A stretch of 64,000 bases of DNA from Corylus avellana (lineage: Eukaryota; Streptophyta; Magnoliopsida; Fagales; Betulaceae), in assembly GCF_901000735.1 (NCBI RefSeq), contig NC_081542.1:17499093-17563092 (forward strand), given 5' to 3'. A model generated the notes under the pieces. That model did no database searches. It had not been told where the DNA came from and was given only the letters and a program-made list of their open reading frames with translations. Positions 36,481 through 48,546 of the stretch are shown piece after piece. The translations under genes and the position numbers were made by a program. Each line of letters begins with the position of its first letter. Position 1 is the stretch's first letter.

Positions 36481-39400
36481 ACTGTTTAATTTTTTTTTTT
36501 TTTTTTTTTTTTAATTCAATGGTGGAAAACATGTCGCGATATAACGTAGTTACGTGGCGATGACGTGGATTTCTGTTAGTGGGGGACTGACGAAAATTAA
36601 CGGAGGTGGTGATTCGGTTTTTTCCAAAATTTGGGAAACTAGATTTGTCATATTTTAAAATCTAGGGGAAAAAAAAATAAAAACATTAAAACTCAGGTAG
36701 TAAAAAAGTTATTAACCCTATTTATTATGTAACTCTCCTGATTCTCATAAGTTACATATTGATTATGTAACTCTCATAATTCTCATATGTTACATATTGA
36801 TTATGCAACACTCCTAATTATCAGAGGTTACATATTGATAATGTACGTATTGTATTATTGGCCTCATTCAACTATAAATAGGCCATTTTATTGTACAATT
36901 TCTATCCAGTAAAGGAAAGATGTAGTCAAGAAAAAGGCTTTGACGTGTGGACGTAGGTCATAGGCCGAACCACCTTAATCTATATCTTTCTTCCTTGCTT
37001 TTTCTCATTATATTTTTTATATACTTTAACATGGTATCAAAGTCTTAGGCAACGATTTTTCTAAACTCAACTTTTCCTCAGCCATTTTTATTCATTTGAT
37101 TATTTTACAATGGCTGAAACATCAACTAAAGCAATTTCTTTCATTTGAGAGCAATGATTCACATGGGTCACTCAATGATCCTCATTATGTTCATCACTCG
37201 GATAGTCCAACAATGGTGCTTGTTGCAACTCTTATGTTTAGAGATAATTATGGCACTTGGATTCGTGCTATCACTATGGCTTTATGTGCCAAAAACAAAC
37301 TAGGTTGGATAGCACTCTGATGAAGCCAATTTTACCTAATGATCTTCCTTAATGATAAAGATGTAATGATCTTGTCTATTCATGGATTCTCAATTTTGTT
37401 ACAGCTGAGATTTGTAATAATATTTTATATGCCGACCAAACAATTGCCGATGTTCAAGTGTTGGCCATAATCGCCGTTGTCAGCCAAAGAAGCCAATGTT
37501 CATGTTTTGGCCACAGCCAATGCCGATCAGAGTTGCCGAAGTTCAAGTTTCGGTCATAGCAGCTGATGTTCTAATATAGGCCATAATAGCCATTTTTCCA
37601 GCCCCTTTGATGTTTAAGAGCAAACCTCAACATACGTGATCTACCGTTGGGTTTGTGGGGGCGTATTGAGACATAGACAACTTACAATAGTTGTTTTGAA
37701 TTAAATTAATGTATTATGTAACTTTCATAATTCTCAAATGTTACATATTTATTATGTAATTCTCATGATTCTCATAAGTTACATATTGATTTTGTAACTC
37801 TCCTAATTCTCATATGTTACATATTGATTATGTAACTCTCTTAATTCTCATTGGTTATCTGTTGATTATGTACTTATTGTATTCTTGGCCTCATTCAACT
37901 ATAAATATGTCATTTTATTGTACAATTTCTATGAAGTGAAGGAAAGATGTAGCCAAAAAAAGGATTTGACATGTAGACGTAGGTCATAGGCCGAACTAAC
38001 TTAATTTGTATATTTCTTCCTTCTTTTTCTCTTTATATTTTTTATTTACTTGATAAAATTTTGATGTCTATGTGATCAGGATCCTAATTAATAATGACAA
38101 ACTTTCCCAATGCATGGCATTTTTACTTTATAATGGTAATCTTATGAGAGAAACCCATGATTTTCAAGCTAACTAATTTTCTATTTCCATACAAGAAGAA
38201 TAGAGATAATTACAACATCTGTAGCTCTCATCCACCATTTAACCCTTTTGAGGAGGTGGTTGGAGTGATCTCCCATGGAGGTGGCCGACCAGGATGAGAG
38301 AGAGGGTTGTCGGTCTACTCTGTAGCGCCCCAGAGTGGATGTTTAGTGTAGAAGTCCCTGTAAATATCTTGTCTCTCTCTTAGGCCTTGAGTGCTTATTA
38401 AAGTAAGAGGTTTACAGCCTTTTTCTACACCCACTCCACTCCCCCTCATTTCCGCACGCTTCTTCTCCCCCGTTCTTCTTTCTTCTTCTCGACCTCCTCT
38501 TTCCTTTCAGATAGAATAGAGAGACACCCAGAGAGAGAGAGAACCGAAACCCATCTCCCTCCCCTGTTCCCTCTTCTTTTCTTCCCTGTTCCTTCTTCCC
38601 CTTTCTTCTCCTCTGTTCCGAGTTGAGAGAGAGATATTCAAAGAAGATAATTGGTGGGTTGCCGGTTGGAACAACTAGTTCTTGTTTCATCAAGGTAAAT
38701 TTAGTTCCCTTTATAGGTTTTGATTCCTGATTTTCGGTTCGTTTCAATAAATATAAGACTCTACTGTTTGAATCTTATATTTAATTCGGTTAGTTTAGTT
38801 AGTTTGTTAATTAAAACAAATCCTAAAGGAAGAAGATGAAATGGGAGAAAATCTGAATTGTTCTCATTAGAAATGAATGTTGCACAGCTTACAATATATA
38901 TACTCTGTTTTCATATACGTAAAACAGAGTATGAGAGAAGAGAAGTTAGTTACAAAACTGTTCAACAGTTTAACCAATTTAATTAACAAACTACCTGTTT
39001 GAATAACTAAACCAATTACAACACGTGTTAGTTTTAGATAGAATTAATCTGCTGTTAGCACTCTAAACCTTTAAATGCTATTGCAACTATGTTTACACTT
39101 ACAGACACTAGGAGTTGCAGATATTTTAAGTTCTCTATAGCGTACAAACATCTCATGAACATTCCACAAAGCTAAATATTGCATGCAACATAACATACGA
39201 CAAATGCAACGAAGCCTTTAATGTTTTTGTTCTTGTCAGTTCTCACAACTTCACTTAGCTCGGATTTTAAGTTTTAGGAGAGTGTTTGTCTTCCAATACG
39301 GAAAAATGAATTCAACTCTGTTGTTTCAGCTCCTCTAGGGACCAAAAAAAATAATTATTTATGCCCATAATGGCTATACCAACCTTGCAATATTCCACAT

Positions 39401-39583
39401 TTTCAATAACTAATAGGGGCGGCTAAAGCTAAAACATCTCATTCCATTTCACCTAAGCTGCAAATTCATAGGAATGTCAACCATTCTAGATGCTGATTGT
39501 TTTCTAGTTTCTTCAATCATTTGTTAAATCTATTTTTCTCCCACTTTTCGGAGAACGTTAAATGAAACGGTCTCCGTCATCAA
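36481..39583. repeat. 3.1-kb block, second copy, starting at a gap
   Basis: The copy starts directly after the N run inside the right inverted repeat of the Pack-MULE (which ends at 36718). It contains the copia-like 5' LTR tail, a gag remnant (37096-37443), the 3' LTR (37664-38055) and the gene 4 upstream sequence. It is best explained as the unmerged overlap of two contigs. Confidence 0.9.
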
Positions 39584-40920
39584 CTCTGTTCGACTTATCT
39601 CAGTCCATTCAAACATATATAAACCAATTCTTTGAAGCGCCAGTGTATTAGGGCGACCGAGCCAGGCCGAGTAAAAAAGGCTTTGATGACTCAAGGTTCA
39701 TATTAGGGAAAGGAGAGTGAGGGAAAGAGGGGGCAGCCCTCGGCCCGATCATCCAATTCGCTCCAACAGTCAGGCATGGTTATGTTGTCAAAGCATGTAG
39801 TTGAATCATGATGATGGCTTGGATTGGCAACTTCAGTTTTGTAGAGATTTTGTTTTTGACAAAGAACAAAAAAGTTTCGTTCAGCTTCCTCTTTTTTTGT
39901 TAAATTACCAGTTATCTTAAAAGCTTAAGCTTAGAAGAAAATGTAAATTTAATTACTTAATCATTACTTTAACACTCTCACTCACATGTGGGCTCAAACT
40001 CCCTTTTAATAGGTGAGGCCCAATACGTGAAATATTTAATTTAAATTTGGAGTTATTTGACGGAGTCAAGGTTCGATCCCAGCTATCCCAAAAGCTTAAG
40101 TTTATAGGAAGAGTATTTTTTTGGATTAATAAAATTTTCATTCAAAACACAAACAAAACACCCCCATATACACCAGCAAGAAAGTTGGAACTTAGTTCTC
40201 TACATCAAACAACGAAACACCGCACCCCAATCAAACAATTACAAATGGTCTCCTACAAAAAATCACAAGCTAAAAAAAATACCACTACCCATCAAAGAAA
40301 AAAAAAGCTTCATCACTCATTTTGAACCAAAATACTCGAAGGAATGCTCCAATTCAGCTTCCTCTTTCTCTGTTAATGTGTAAAACTTTATCTAGCAAAG
40401 TATATTTTTTAACCTCATGGCTCACCAGACACTTCATGAGGATTGCAAAACTTGCGGTTAATTGGTTACAAACTTGCAATAAGCAGCCAAAAGTATACAC
40501 CACCGGTGTTTATAAAAAAAACATGATGTCTCATCTTTACAATCTCATCAACAAGGCCTCTCTTCCTCCATGGACATTGGTCGTGGTTGTTAGTATCCTC
40601 TTGTACTGTTTGAGAATAGAAATAGTAATGTTTTGTATAAACTTACTTTTACAATCTTTCAACCAAATACTGAACATAGGGCTCATGGTGCAACACATAT
40701 TCTATACCAGCTAATTCTTATATTGTTACTTATTTCAAGACGGCTAGAAGCTTTAGAATTCCTCATATCCATATAGGCTTTTTCATGAATTATCATTTTG
40801 ATACTCTAATATACTTACGACTGGCCACTGATCCAACTTTTCTAGCTTTATTTATCAGTTGCTGATTTCAGCAATTAATTGTGTTCTGCAGGTGCAATTT
40901 AGGTTCTTGGACTTGGTAAT
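39584..40920. promoter_or_regulatory. Upstream region of gene 4
   Basis: TATAAACC lies at 39618. The leader-exon sequence TTCAGCTTCCTCTTT occurs twice, at about 39880 and 40353, on either side of an insertion of about 450 bp. After the second copy, AATGT|GTAAAA replaces the AACAG|GTAAAA donor seen in the other units. The acceptor TTCTGCAG at 40891 is kept. Confidence 0.5.
39905..40350. mobile_element. Composite insertion in the gene 4 leader region
   Basis: The left part is bounded by direct repeats around AAAAGCTTAAG (39911-39940 and 40083-40112), resembling a common short plant repeat. The right part, about 40115-40345, starts with a T-run followed by GGATTAATAAAATTTTCATT. It resembles the tail of the intron-8 LINE, so it is probably an antisense LINE end. 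Direct copies of the leader-exon sequence flank the whole. Confidence 0.45.
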
Positions 40921-43900
40921 ATGGCGGTGGAGGGCAGCCTGGAAGGCGATGCAGGTAGAAATGAGGCCATCACATCAAGAGACAATGTAGAAGCAGAGAA
41001 TAGCTCTGCCATGAATGCAGACCAACAAAACAGTCAGAAAAACAAAGGAGATGAGAAAACCAAGACAGTTCCATTTCTCAAGATTTTCTCATTTGCAGAT
41101 TCCACTGATACTGCATTGATGATTGTTGGCACAATTGGAGCCATTGGGAGTGGGTTAGGCATGCCCCTTATGACAATACTATTTGGGCAATTGATCAATA
41201 CTGTTGGCAGTAACCAGAATGACAACAATGACATTGTTCATGCAGTTTCCAAGGTACCCACTTAACAGTATGTCTAGGAATGTATTTGAACCTCTGTTCT
41301 TTCCTTTATATATTTATCCCTTGATATGATGATGTTATTACTTAGCAACCTGGTGAAATTTTAGGTTGCTCTAAAATTTGTCTACTTGGCACTGGGAATT
41401 GGTTCCGCAGCATGCCTTCGTAAGTACATTGTATACTTGAAAAGATTATAGATTTTTAATGCATAGTGAAAGCCTTTAATGTATAAACCCTTGAACATTA
41501 AGAATCTGAGGTCTATTGTTTGTCAGAGGTGACATGCTGGATGGTCACAGGGGCGAGACAGGCTGCAGGAATAAGGAGTTTGTATCTGAAAACTATACTG
41601 AGACAAGATGTTGCTTTCTTTGATAAGGAAACTAACACCGGAGAGGTTGTTGGGAGAATGTCTGGTGACACTGTTCTAATACAGGATGCCGTGGGTGAGA
41701 AGGTACAGAAGAGCTGCCAAAATTTCATCAAAACTAAGAAAAGATTGCACAAAATTTTTATTTCATCATGGTCTCCCAACTAAATGTGCTAGTACTGCAG
41801 GTTGGGAAATTTCTACAGCTGATATCAACCTTCATTGGGGGCTTTATAATAGCATTTATCAAGGGGTGGCTTCTTACCATTGTCCTGTGCTCTGCAATTC
41901 CTCTTCTTGTGATAGCTGGTCCCATATTGTCCTTGCTTATGTCGAAGATGGCATCCCATGGACAAACAGCTTATGAAAAGGCGGCAAATATTGTTGAACA
42001 AACAATTGGTGCAATCAAAACTGTAAGTCGATTTGTCAACATAAAATACTTTCAAAAAAAGACATTGATTTCTCTCTTAAAAAAGTTAATCCAATTTCGC
42101 TCTCTTAAAAGGTTGCATCATTTACAGGGGAGAAGCAAGCTATAGCAAGTTACAGCAAATTTCTTGCACATGCGTACAAATCTGGTGTTCATGAAGGCTT
42201 AGCTGTCGGAGTAGGTGCTGGCACGGTTATGTTAGTCGTGTTTTCCATCTATTCGTTTGCTGTGTATTTTGGTGCAAAGCTGATACTACAGAAAGGATAC
42301 AATGGGGGTCAAGTGATGAATGTGATTATCGCTGTCTTAACTTCTTCCATGTAAGATGCATTTTGTATTTCCCTTAGCTTGTAAAAGCTTATAAATATTC
42401 TAGTAACATTATGGTTCCTATTTCCCCAGTATGCGAAAACTTCTTTCTGTTTATGTTGCTGAATTTACACGCGCAGATACACAAAAATATATGAACCTGT
42501 GGATGCATGTGCGTCTTTTTTGGCTTGTTTAATTTTTTATTTGCTTCTGGCCTTTTCCTATCCTATGGATGCTTCAGGTCCTTAGGCCAGGTATCTCCCT
42601 GCTTGAGTGCATTTGCTGCTGGCCGAGCTGCAGCCTATAAGATGTTTGAGACTATTGAGAGGAAGCCAGACATGGATGCTTTTGACAGAAGTGGAAAAGT
42701 ATTGGATGACATTCGTGGAGACATAGAATTGAAGGATGTTTATTTCAGCTATCCAACCAGACCGGATGAGCAAATATTCAATGGATTTTCTCTTTATATC
42801 CCCAGTGGCATGACTGCAGCTTTAGTTGGAGAAAGTGGAAGTGGGAAATCAACAGTGATCAGCCTAATAGAGAGATTCTATGACCCCCAAGTTGGTGAAG
42901 TTCTAATAGATAACATTAACCTCAAAGAGTTTCAGCTTAAGTGGGTTCGGGGGAAAATTGGTCTTGTCAGCCAGGAACCTGCGCTGTTTGGCGCCAGCAT
43001 TAAGGACAACATTGCATATGGAAAAGATGGTGCAACAATTGAAGAGATAAAAGCTGCAGCTAAAATTGCAAATGCTGCAAAATTCATTGATAAATTGCCA
43101 CAGGTTCTAATTTTCATTCTGTTCATCTCCAGGGTCTGAAAATTGTTTTTTTATTTTTGGATTTTTTATTTTACATGTAGGGACTAAACACCATAGTTGG
43201 TGAGCATGGAACACAAATGTCTGGTGGACAAAAGCAGAGAATTGCCATTGCAAGAGCAGTCCTGAAAGATCCACAAATTTTATTACTGGATGAAGCTACA
43301 AGTGCACTTGATGCAGAATCAGAGAATATAGTGCAAGAGGCGTTGGACAGGATTATGGTTAACCGAACAACTGTCGTTGTTGCCCATCGTTGGAGCACGG
43401 TGAGGAATGCTGATATAATTGCAGTCATTCACAGAGGCAAGCTGGTTGAAAAAGGTAATTGATGATAAGTATTGTTCATACTATATTACTCATTAACATG
43501 TGGTGACAATATCTTGTATGCACCCAACCTAGATATAAGACTATTGATTGGCTGTAAATGAATATTAGGATCCAATTCTCTCACTGTGGATGGAGAGAGA
43601 TCGTGAGATACTCTTTTCATAGTGTATTTGGCTATTCCTTTCTTAATGTATATGGCTATGGATCAGGCTCACACTCAGAACTACTCAAGGATCCTGATGG
43701 AGCATTCTCTCAACTTATACGCTTGCAAGAAGTAAACAAGGAATCACAACATGCTGTAGATGATCAAGAAAAGTCAGAAATTACTTTGGAATCTCTCAGA
43801 CAGTCAAGTCTTCGGCGGTCAAGCCGAAGAGTGTCAATACCACATTCCATTAGTCGGGGGTCATCAACAAATAGTAGCCGCCACTCATTCTTAGTGATAT

Positions 43901-46252
43901 TTGGTGTACCCAGAGGACTTGATGTAACCAATACTGCAGCGGCAGAATCATATACGCCTTCTGTAGTACCAGAAAAATCTCCAGAGGTCCCAATTTGCCG
44001 CCTTGCCTACCTCAATAAGCCTGAGATTCCACTGATTCTAATTGGAACAGTAGGTGCAATCATAAGTGGAGTAGTACTTCCAATTTTTGGTTTGCTTATT
44101 TCGAGTGTAATCAAAGCATTTTTCGAACCACCTCATGAACTAAGAAAGGATTCGAAGTTTTGGGCAACAATGTTTGTAGTCCTTGGTTTGGTAGCATTTC
44201 TGTCAGCTCCAATAAGATCGTACTTTTTTGCTGTGGCTGGGTGTAAGTTAATTGAACGTATCAGAGCAATGTGTTTTGAAAAGGTGGTTCGCATGGAAGT
44301 TGGTTGGTTCGATGAGCCTGAGAACTCAAGCGGTGCCATTGGAGCAAGGCTCTCGGCAGATGCAGCTATAGTGTGCACTCTAGTTGGTGACCCACTAGCT
44401 CAAATTGTTCAAAGTATTGCAACAGTGATTGCAGGTTTAGTCATCGCTTTTGATGCTAGTTGGCAGATGGCGCTTATTGTCCTTGCATTGGTTCCTCTGC
44501 TTGGAGTCAATGGATATGTTCAGCGAAGGTCCATGAAAGGATTCAGTGCAGATGCAAAGGTATGCTCTACCACTAATAATGACAGTCTTATTGCTGCAGC
44601 ATGCCAATTAGTATATTTTGTTAGGGAAAGAAACTAAGAAAAAATTTCATCATGATGCATTAAAATGTAAATTTTATAAGGTTTGAGTATGTTTTATGAA
44701 TTATTCATCGAGAGTGAACTTGGTTTCAGGAAATGTATGAGGATGCAAGCCAAATAGCAACTGATGCAGTTGGGAGTATAAGAATTGTTTCTTCTTTCTG
44801 TGCTGAAGAGAAAGTGATGCAACTTTATGAAGAGAAATGTGAAGGCCCTATGAAGGCAGGCATAAAGGAGGCATTGATCAGTGGAATAGGATATGGAATG
44901 GCTAACTTCTTACTGTTTAACGTCTACGCAATCATTTTCTATGCAGGAGCTCAGCTGGTTAAGACAGGCAAAGCAACATTCTCAAATGTTTTCCGAGTAA
45001 GTAAACCATCGATTACGATCGTTTCTTTTTCCAAATACTTTCAGAACTTCGAGGAAAAATTTAAATGAGATGCATTCCACCAAATTATTAATTGATCTTT
45101 TTGACACGCATGTGTGATTTGCAGGTTTTCTTTACATTGACCATGGCAGCTACTGCGGTTACTCAATCAAGCTCCTTTTCCAGTGATTTTCAGAAAGCCA
45201 AGAATGCTACTGCTTCCATCTTTGGAATAGTGGACAGGAAGTCAAAGATAGACCCAAGTGATGAGTCTGGGATGTCATTGGATGATGTCAAGGGAGATAT
45301 TGAGCTTCATCATGTAAGCTTTAACTACCCATCTAGGCCAGATGTTCAGATATTCAGAGACCTCAACTTGGCTATTCGTGCAGGCAAGGTAAAGTAATAT
45401 TCTATGACATCATGTTTAGAATTTCATTATTTCCTGCAACAGGAAAAGACAAGACATCTCTCAAATTTAAACTATATTCTTGTGAATATCTTCTTTCAGA
45501 CAGTTGCCCTTGTTGGAGAAAGCGGGAGCGGGAAATCCACAATGATAGCATTATTGGAAAGATTCTATGATCCTGATTCAGGTCATATTACATTGGATGG
45601 AATCGAAATTCAAAAGTTTCAATTGAAGTGGTTGAGGCAACAGATGGGCCTTGTAAGCCAAGAACCAGTTTTGTTTAATGACACCATCCATGCCAACATT
45701 GTGTATGGAAAGGGTGGAAATGCAGATGAGGGAGAGATTATAGCTGCAGCAGAATTGGCCAATGCCCACAGGTTCATTAGTGGACTGCAACAAGTAAGAA
45801 TAGTGCAAATCATTCTTATTTAGAAATATATTGTTGATTGAAGTACATTTGCAAACACTCTTACACAAATTATCTGTTCCTGATGCAACATGTAGGGTTA
45901 TGATACTGTAGTAGGAGAACGAGGGCTGCAATTGTCTGGCGGGCAGAAGCAGCGTGTGGCCATTGCACGTGCTATCATCAAAAGTCCAAAGATATTACTA
46001 CTAGATGAGGCTACTAGTGCACTGGATGCCCAGTCGGAAAAACTTGTCCAAGATGCATTAAACAAAGTCATGGTAAACAGGACTACATTTGTGGTTGCCC
46101 ATCAATTATCAACGATCAAGAATGCAGATTTAATTGCTGTGGTTAAGAATGGGGTTATTGTGGAGAAAGGAATGCATGAGAGTTTGATTAATATCCAGAA
46201 CGGATGTTATGCCTCCTTAGTTGCACTTCACATAAGTGCTTCAATTACTTGA
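40921..46252 (+). CDS. ABC transporter B family member, full-size (ABCB4/11/21-like), gene 4
   Basis: A complete paralog of 1,299 residues. Exons are 40921-41253, 41365-41419, 41527-41702, 41801-42022, 42112-42350, 42578-43103, 43181-43454, 43667-44559, 44730-44996, 45125-45388, 45500-45793 and 45896-46252, with lengths and phases identical to genes 1 and 3. Walker A, Q-loop, signature and Walker B are intact in both NBDs. Two residues next to the switch histidine differ from the other copies: AHRWST in NBD1 (L588 to W) and AHQLST in NBD2 (R1251 to Q). NBD1 has TRPDEQIF, the usual ABCB form, where genes 1-3 have TRLDEQIF. Intron 4 is only 89 bp with an unusual acceptor (TTAAAAG). Intron 8 is only 170 bp because the LINE is absent. 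It is the most diverged of the array and probably functional if intron 4 is spliced. Confidence 0.93.
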
Positions 46253-47402
46253 GTTTATTGAACCTCTTCCCCTTTTCCAACTTGAAGGGAGACATAAAAA
46301 TGTATGTTGTTTTTACGGTTAGATAACACAAATGTATTCTCTGGTGGATGAATAGAAGCTTCTTTTTGATTGACAACATACAAATATCTATGCTATTTGT
46401 ATAACTAACCAAAGTTTCAGATTTTTTTTTTTTTTCTTTAATCAATAGCTGATCCAAGGGCTGGCTAGCTGAACCTTACTAGTAAAGTCGGATAAAGATG
46501 TAGTGTATAACATTTATCCTTTAACAGGGTTGCAGACATTTTGATTCTACCAAAGAACAGAACAAAGTTTCCTTCCATTTCTTGTGTTTTTTCTGCAAAC
46601 AAGAGTTTTATTGAATGTTGTAAAACAAAGAAAATATACATCCCTGCTGGGATTGATGCATCATAGAAAATATTTGAGAAACTGTTTTGGTTTTTCTTCT
46701 TAACCAAAAACAGAGTATGACGTACCAGCCGTCAAACATTTACAAATGAAACAAATGAAAAACCGTAAACCATAAGCTGTTGATACTCAACGTACCAACC
46801 GCCAAGCATTTACAAATGAAACAAAGAAAAGAATGAAATAAATAAAGAAACGGCTGGACATTATAAACTTCTCAGATGCTTTCTAAATAACCACGGGTAC
46901 ACTGGGAGTCTTTGACTTCTGCGCCGCACAAGAGAGCGCGTAGCCGCCGCTCTATATATAGTGTCCATACGACAAATGCAATGAAAGATTTATGTTTTGT
47001 CCTTGTCAATTCCCACAATAATGTATTCAACTCTGTTGTTTCCTCCATAGGCACTCTTCTTTCATTTCAGTTCCTCTAGGGACCAACAAATATCGTTATT
47101 TATACTGCTGGCTATACCAACCTTGCATTGCACATTTTCAAAAGCTAGAACATCACATTGCACCCAAGCTGCAAATTCATAGGAATGTCAACCATTCTAG
47201 ATGCTGACAGTTTTCTGGTTTCTTCAATCCTTTGTTAAATCCGTCTTTCTCTCTCTTTTCGGATAGTGTTAAATGAAATAGTCTCCATCATCAACTCTGT
47301 TCTACTTATCTCTGTCCATTCAAACAGATATAAACCAATTCATTCAAATAAGAGTTGTTATTAGTTTTTATGCATCATCTTTTTGGAAAGAAACTTTCCC
47401 AA
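46253..47402. promoter_or_regulatory. Upstream region of a fifth ABCB unit, left part
   Basis: From about 46500 the sequence follows the region upstream of gene 3 (from 23270), including the pyrimidine-rich block and TATAAACC at 47329. It is split at 47403 by a copia element and resumes at 52780. Confidence 0.6.
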
Positions 47403-47645
47403 TGTTAGAATATATTCTGAATATATTTTGATATTCACCATAATTGCTAATTTGATATATTTTCCCTGTATATATATTTTGATATTATTCTGCAATATTG
47501 TACATTAATTCCGTGATTGTATTTCCTAGTTTATCTGGCCTTATTCAACTATAAGTAGGCCTCTTTGTATACAGTTCAATACACACAAAAATACAATATT
47601 CAGTTTATCCCTATATTCTCAAGTATTCTTTAGTTTATTTTAACA
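47403..47645 (+). repeat. 5' LTR of the full-length copia element
   Basis: Starts TGTTAGAATA and ends TTTTAACA. The CTATAAGTAGGCC stretch near 47550 is a possible TATA region of the LTR promoter. Confidence 0.9.
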
Positions 47646-47658
47646 TGGTATCAGAGCC
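47646..47658 (+). other. Primer-binding site (initiator tRNA-Met)
   Basis: TGGTATCAGAGCC directly follows the 5' LTR and is complementary to the 3' end of plant initiator tRNA-Met. Confidence 0.9.
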
Positions 47659-48546
47659 AAGTTCTAGCCTTGTCTAGAGAAGTAGGAAGTCAGTTCGTTC
47701 TTCACGCAATTTAAAGGCTTTTTCGATCTTGTTTTGGTATAACTATTATACCAATAGGCTCAAAAAGGTCCGATCTATCCTGTGGAGTTCTCAGATTGTC
47801 ATTCTGAAGTTCAACGTGCTCTCATGCGCCATCGTAAGTGTCTGTGTCACTGTTCACGCACCTCACGCGCCGCCTAGTCAGCCGTTTTTCAGAAAAATAC
47901 CGCCAGAATCCAGATCGGAGGCTGTCGATCTACTGGCCTGTCAAAAGAACGCGCCACCAGGAGACCCCACGCGCTGCCACAACTTTCTGTGGAATTTTGA
48001 ACCGCCGCACGTACTGTTTCCGGCCACCACGCGCCGCCCCTGTCAGCCGTTTTCAGAAACGAATCACAGATTCGTGATCGGAGGCTGCCGATTTGTCAAA
48101 CCAGTTGAAGCATGCGCCACCAGGAGCCACCACGCGCCGCCACCTTTGTAAGTTTTTTTTTTTTTGAGCTCACCTAGTTACACTACAATCTGTCACACTA
48201 GATTATTTCTGATTTTTGAGTCCACAGACTTTTAATACACTCAACCACACCAGATTTCAACCCCTATTTAACCAAGCCTATATTCCTTATTATACACTCA
48301 GCCACACCAGATTCTAACCCCTAAAAACAAGCTCATATCCCCTATCATATACTCGGCCACACCAAATTCTATCCTCTCACCAGGCTCACAGAACCTATCC
48401 TACACCCAACCACACCGGATTATATTCCAAAAAAAAAAAAAAAAAAAAAGGCCTTACCTACTACCACTCTCCCAAACAACAAAGATATTTCCCAACCTAT
48501 CCCTATTATTCTTGATGGCTCCAATTACCCGGCTTGGTCTCAAAAT

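Noticed and set aside
37096..38747. A second independent copia-like insertion upstream of gene 4
   Set aside because: It is part of the 3.1-kb block repeated across the 36381-36480 gap, identical over nearly all its length, so it is most likely one locus shown twice.
47646..47658. tRNA-Met-like sequence
   Set aside because: Only the 12-13 bases complementary to the tRNA 3' end are present, directly after an LTR. It is a primer-binding site, not a tRNA gene.
47729..48151. 140-residue frame after the copia primer-binding site
   Set aside because: It lies in the untranslated leader between primer-binding site and gag, with GC-rich repetitive sequence and no gag features.
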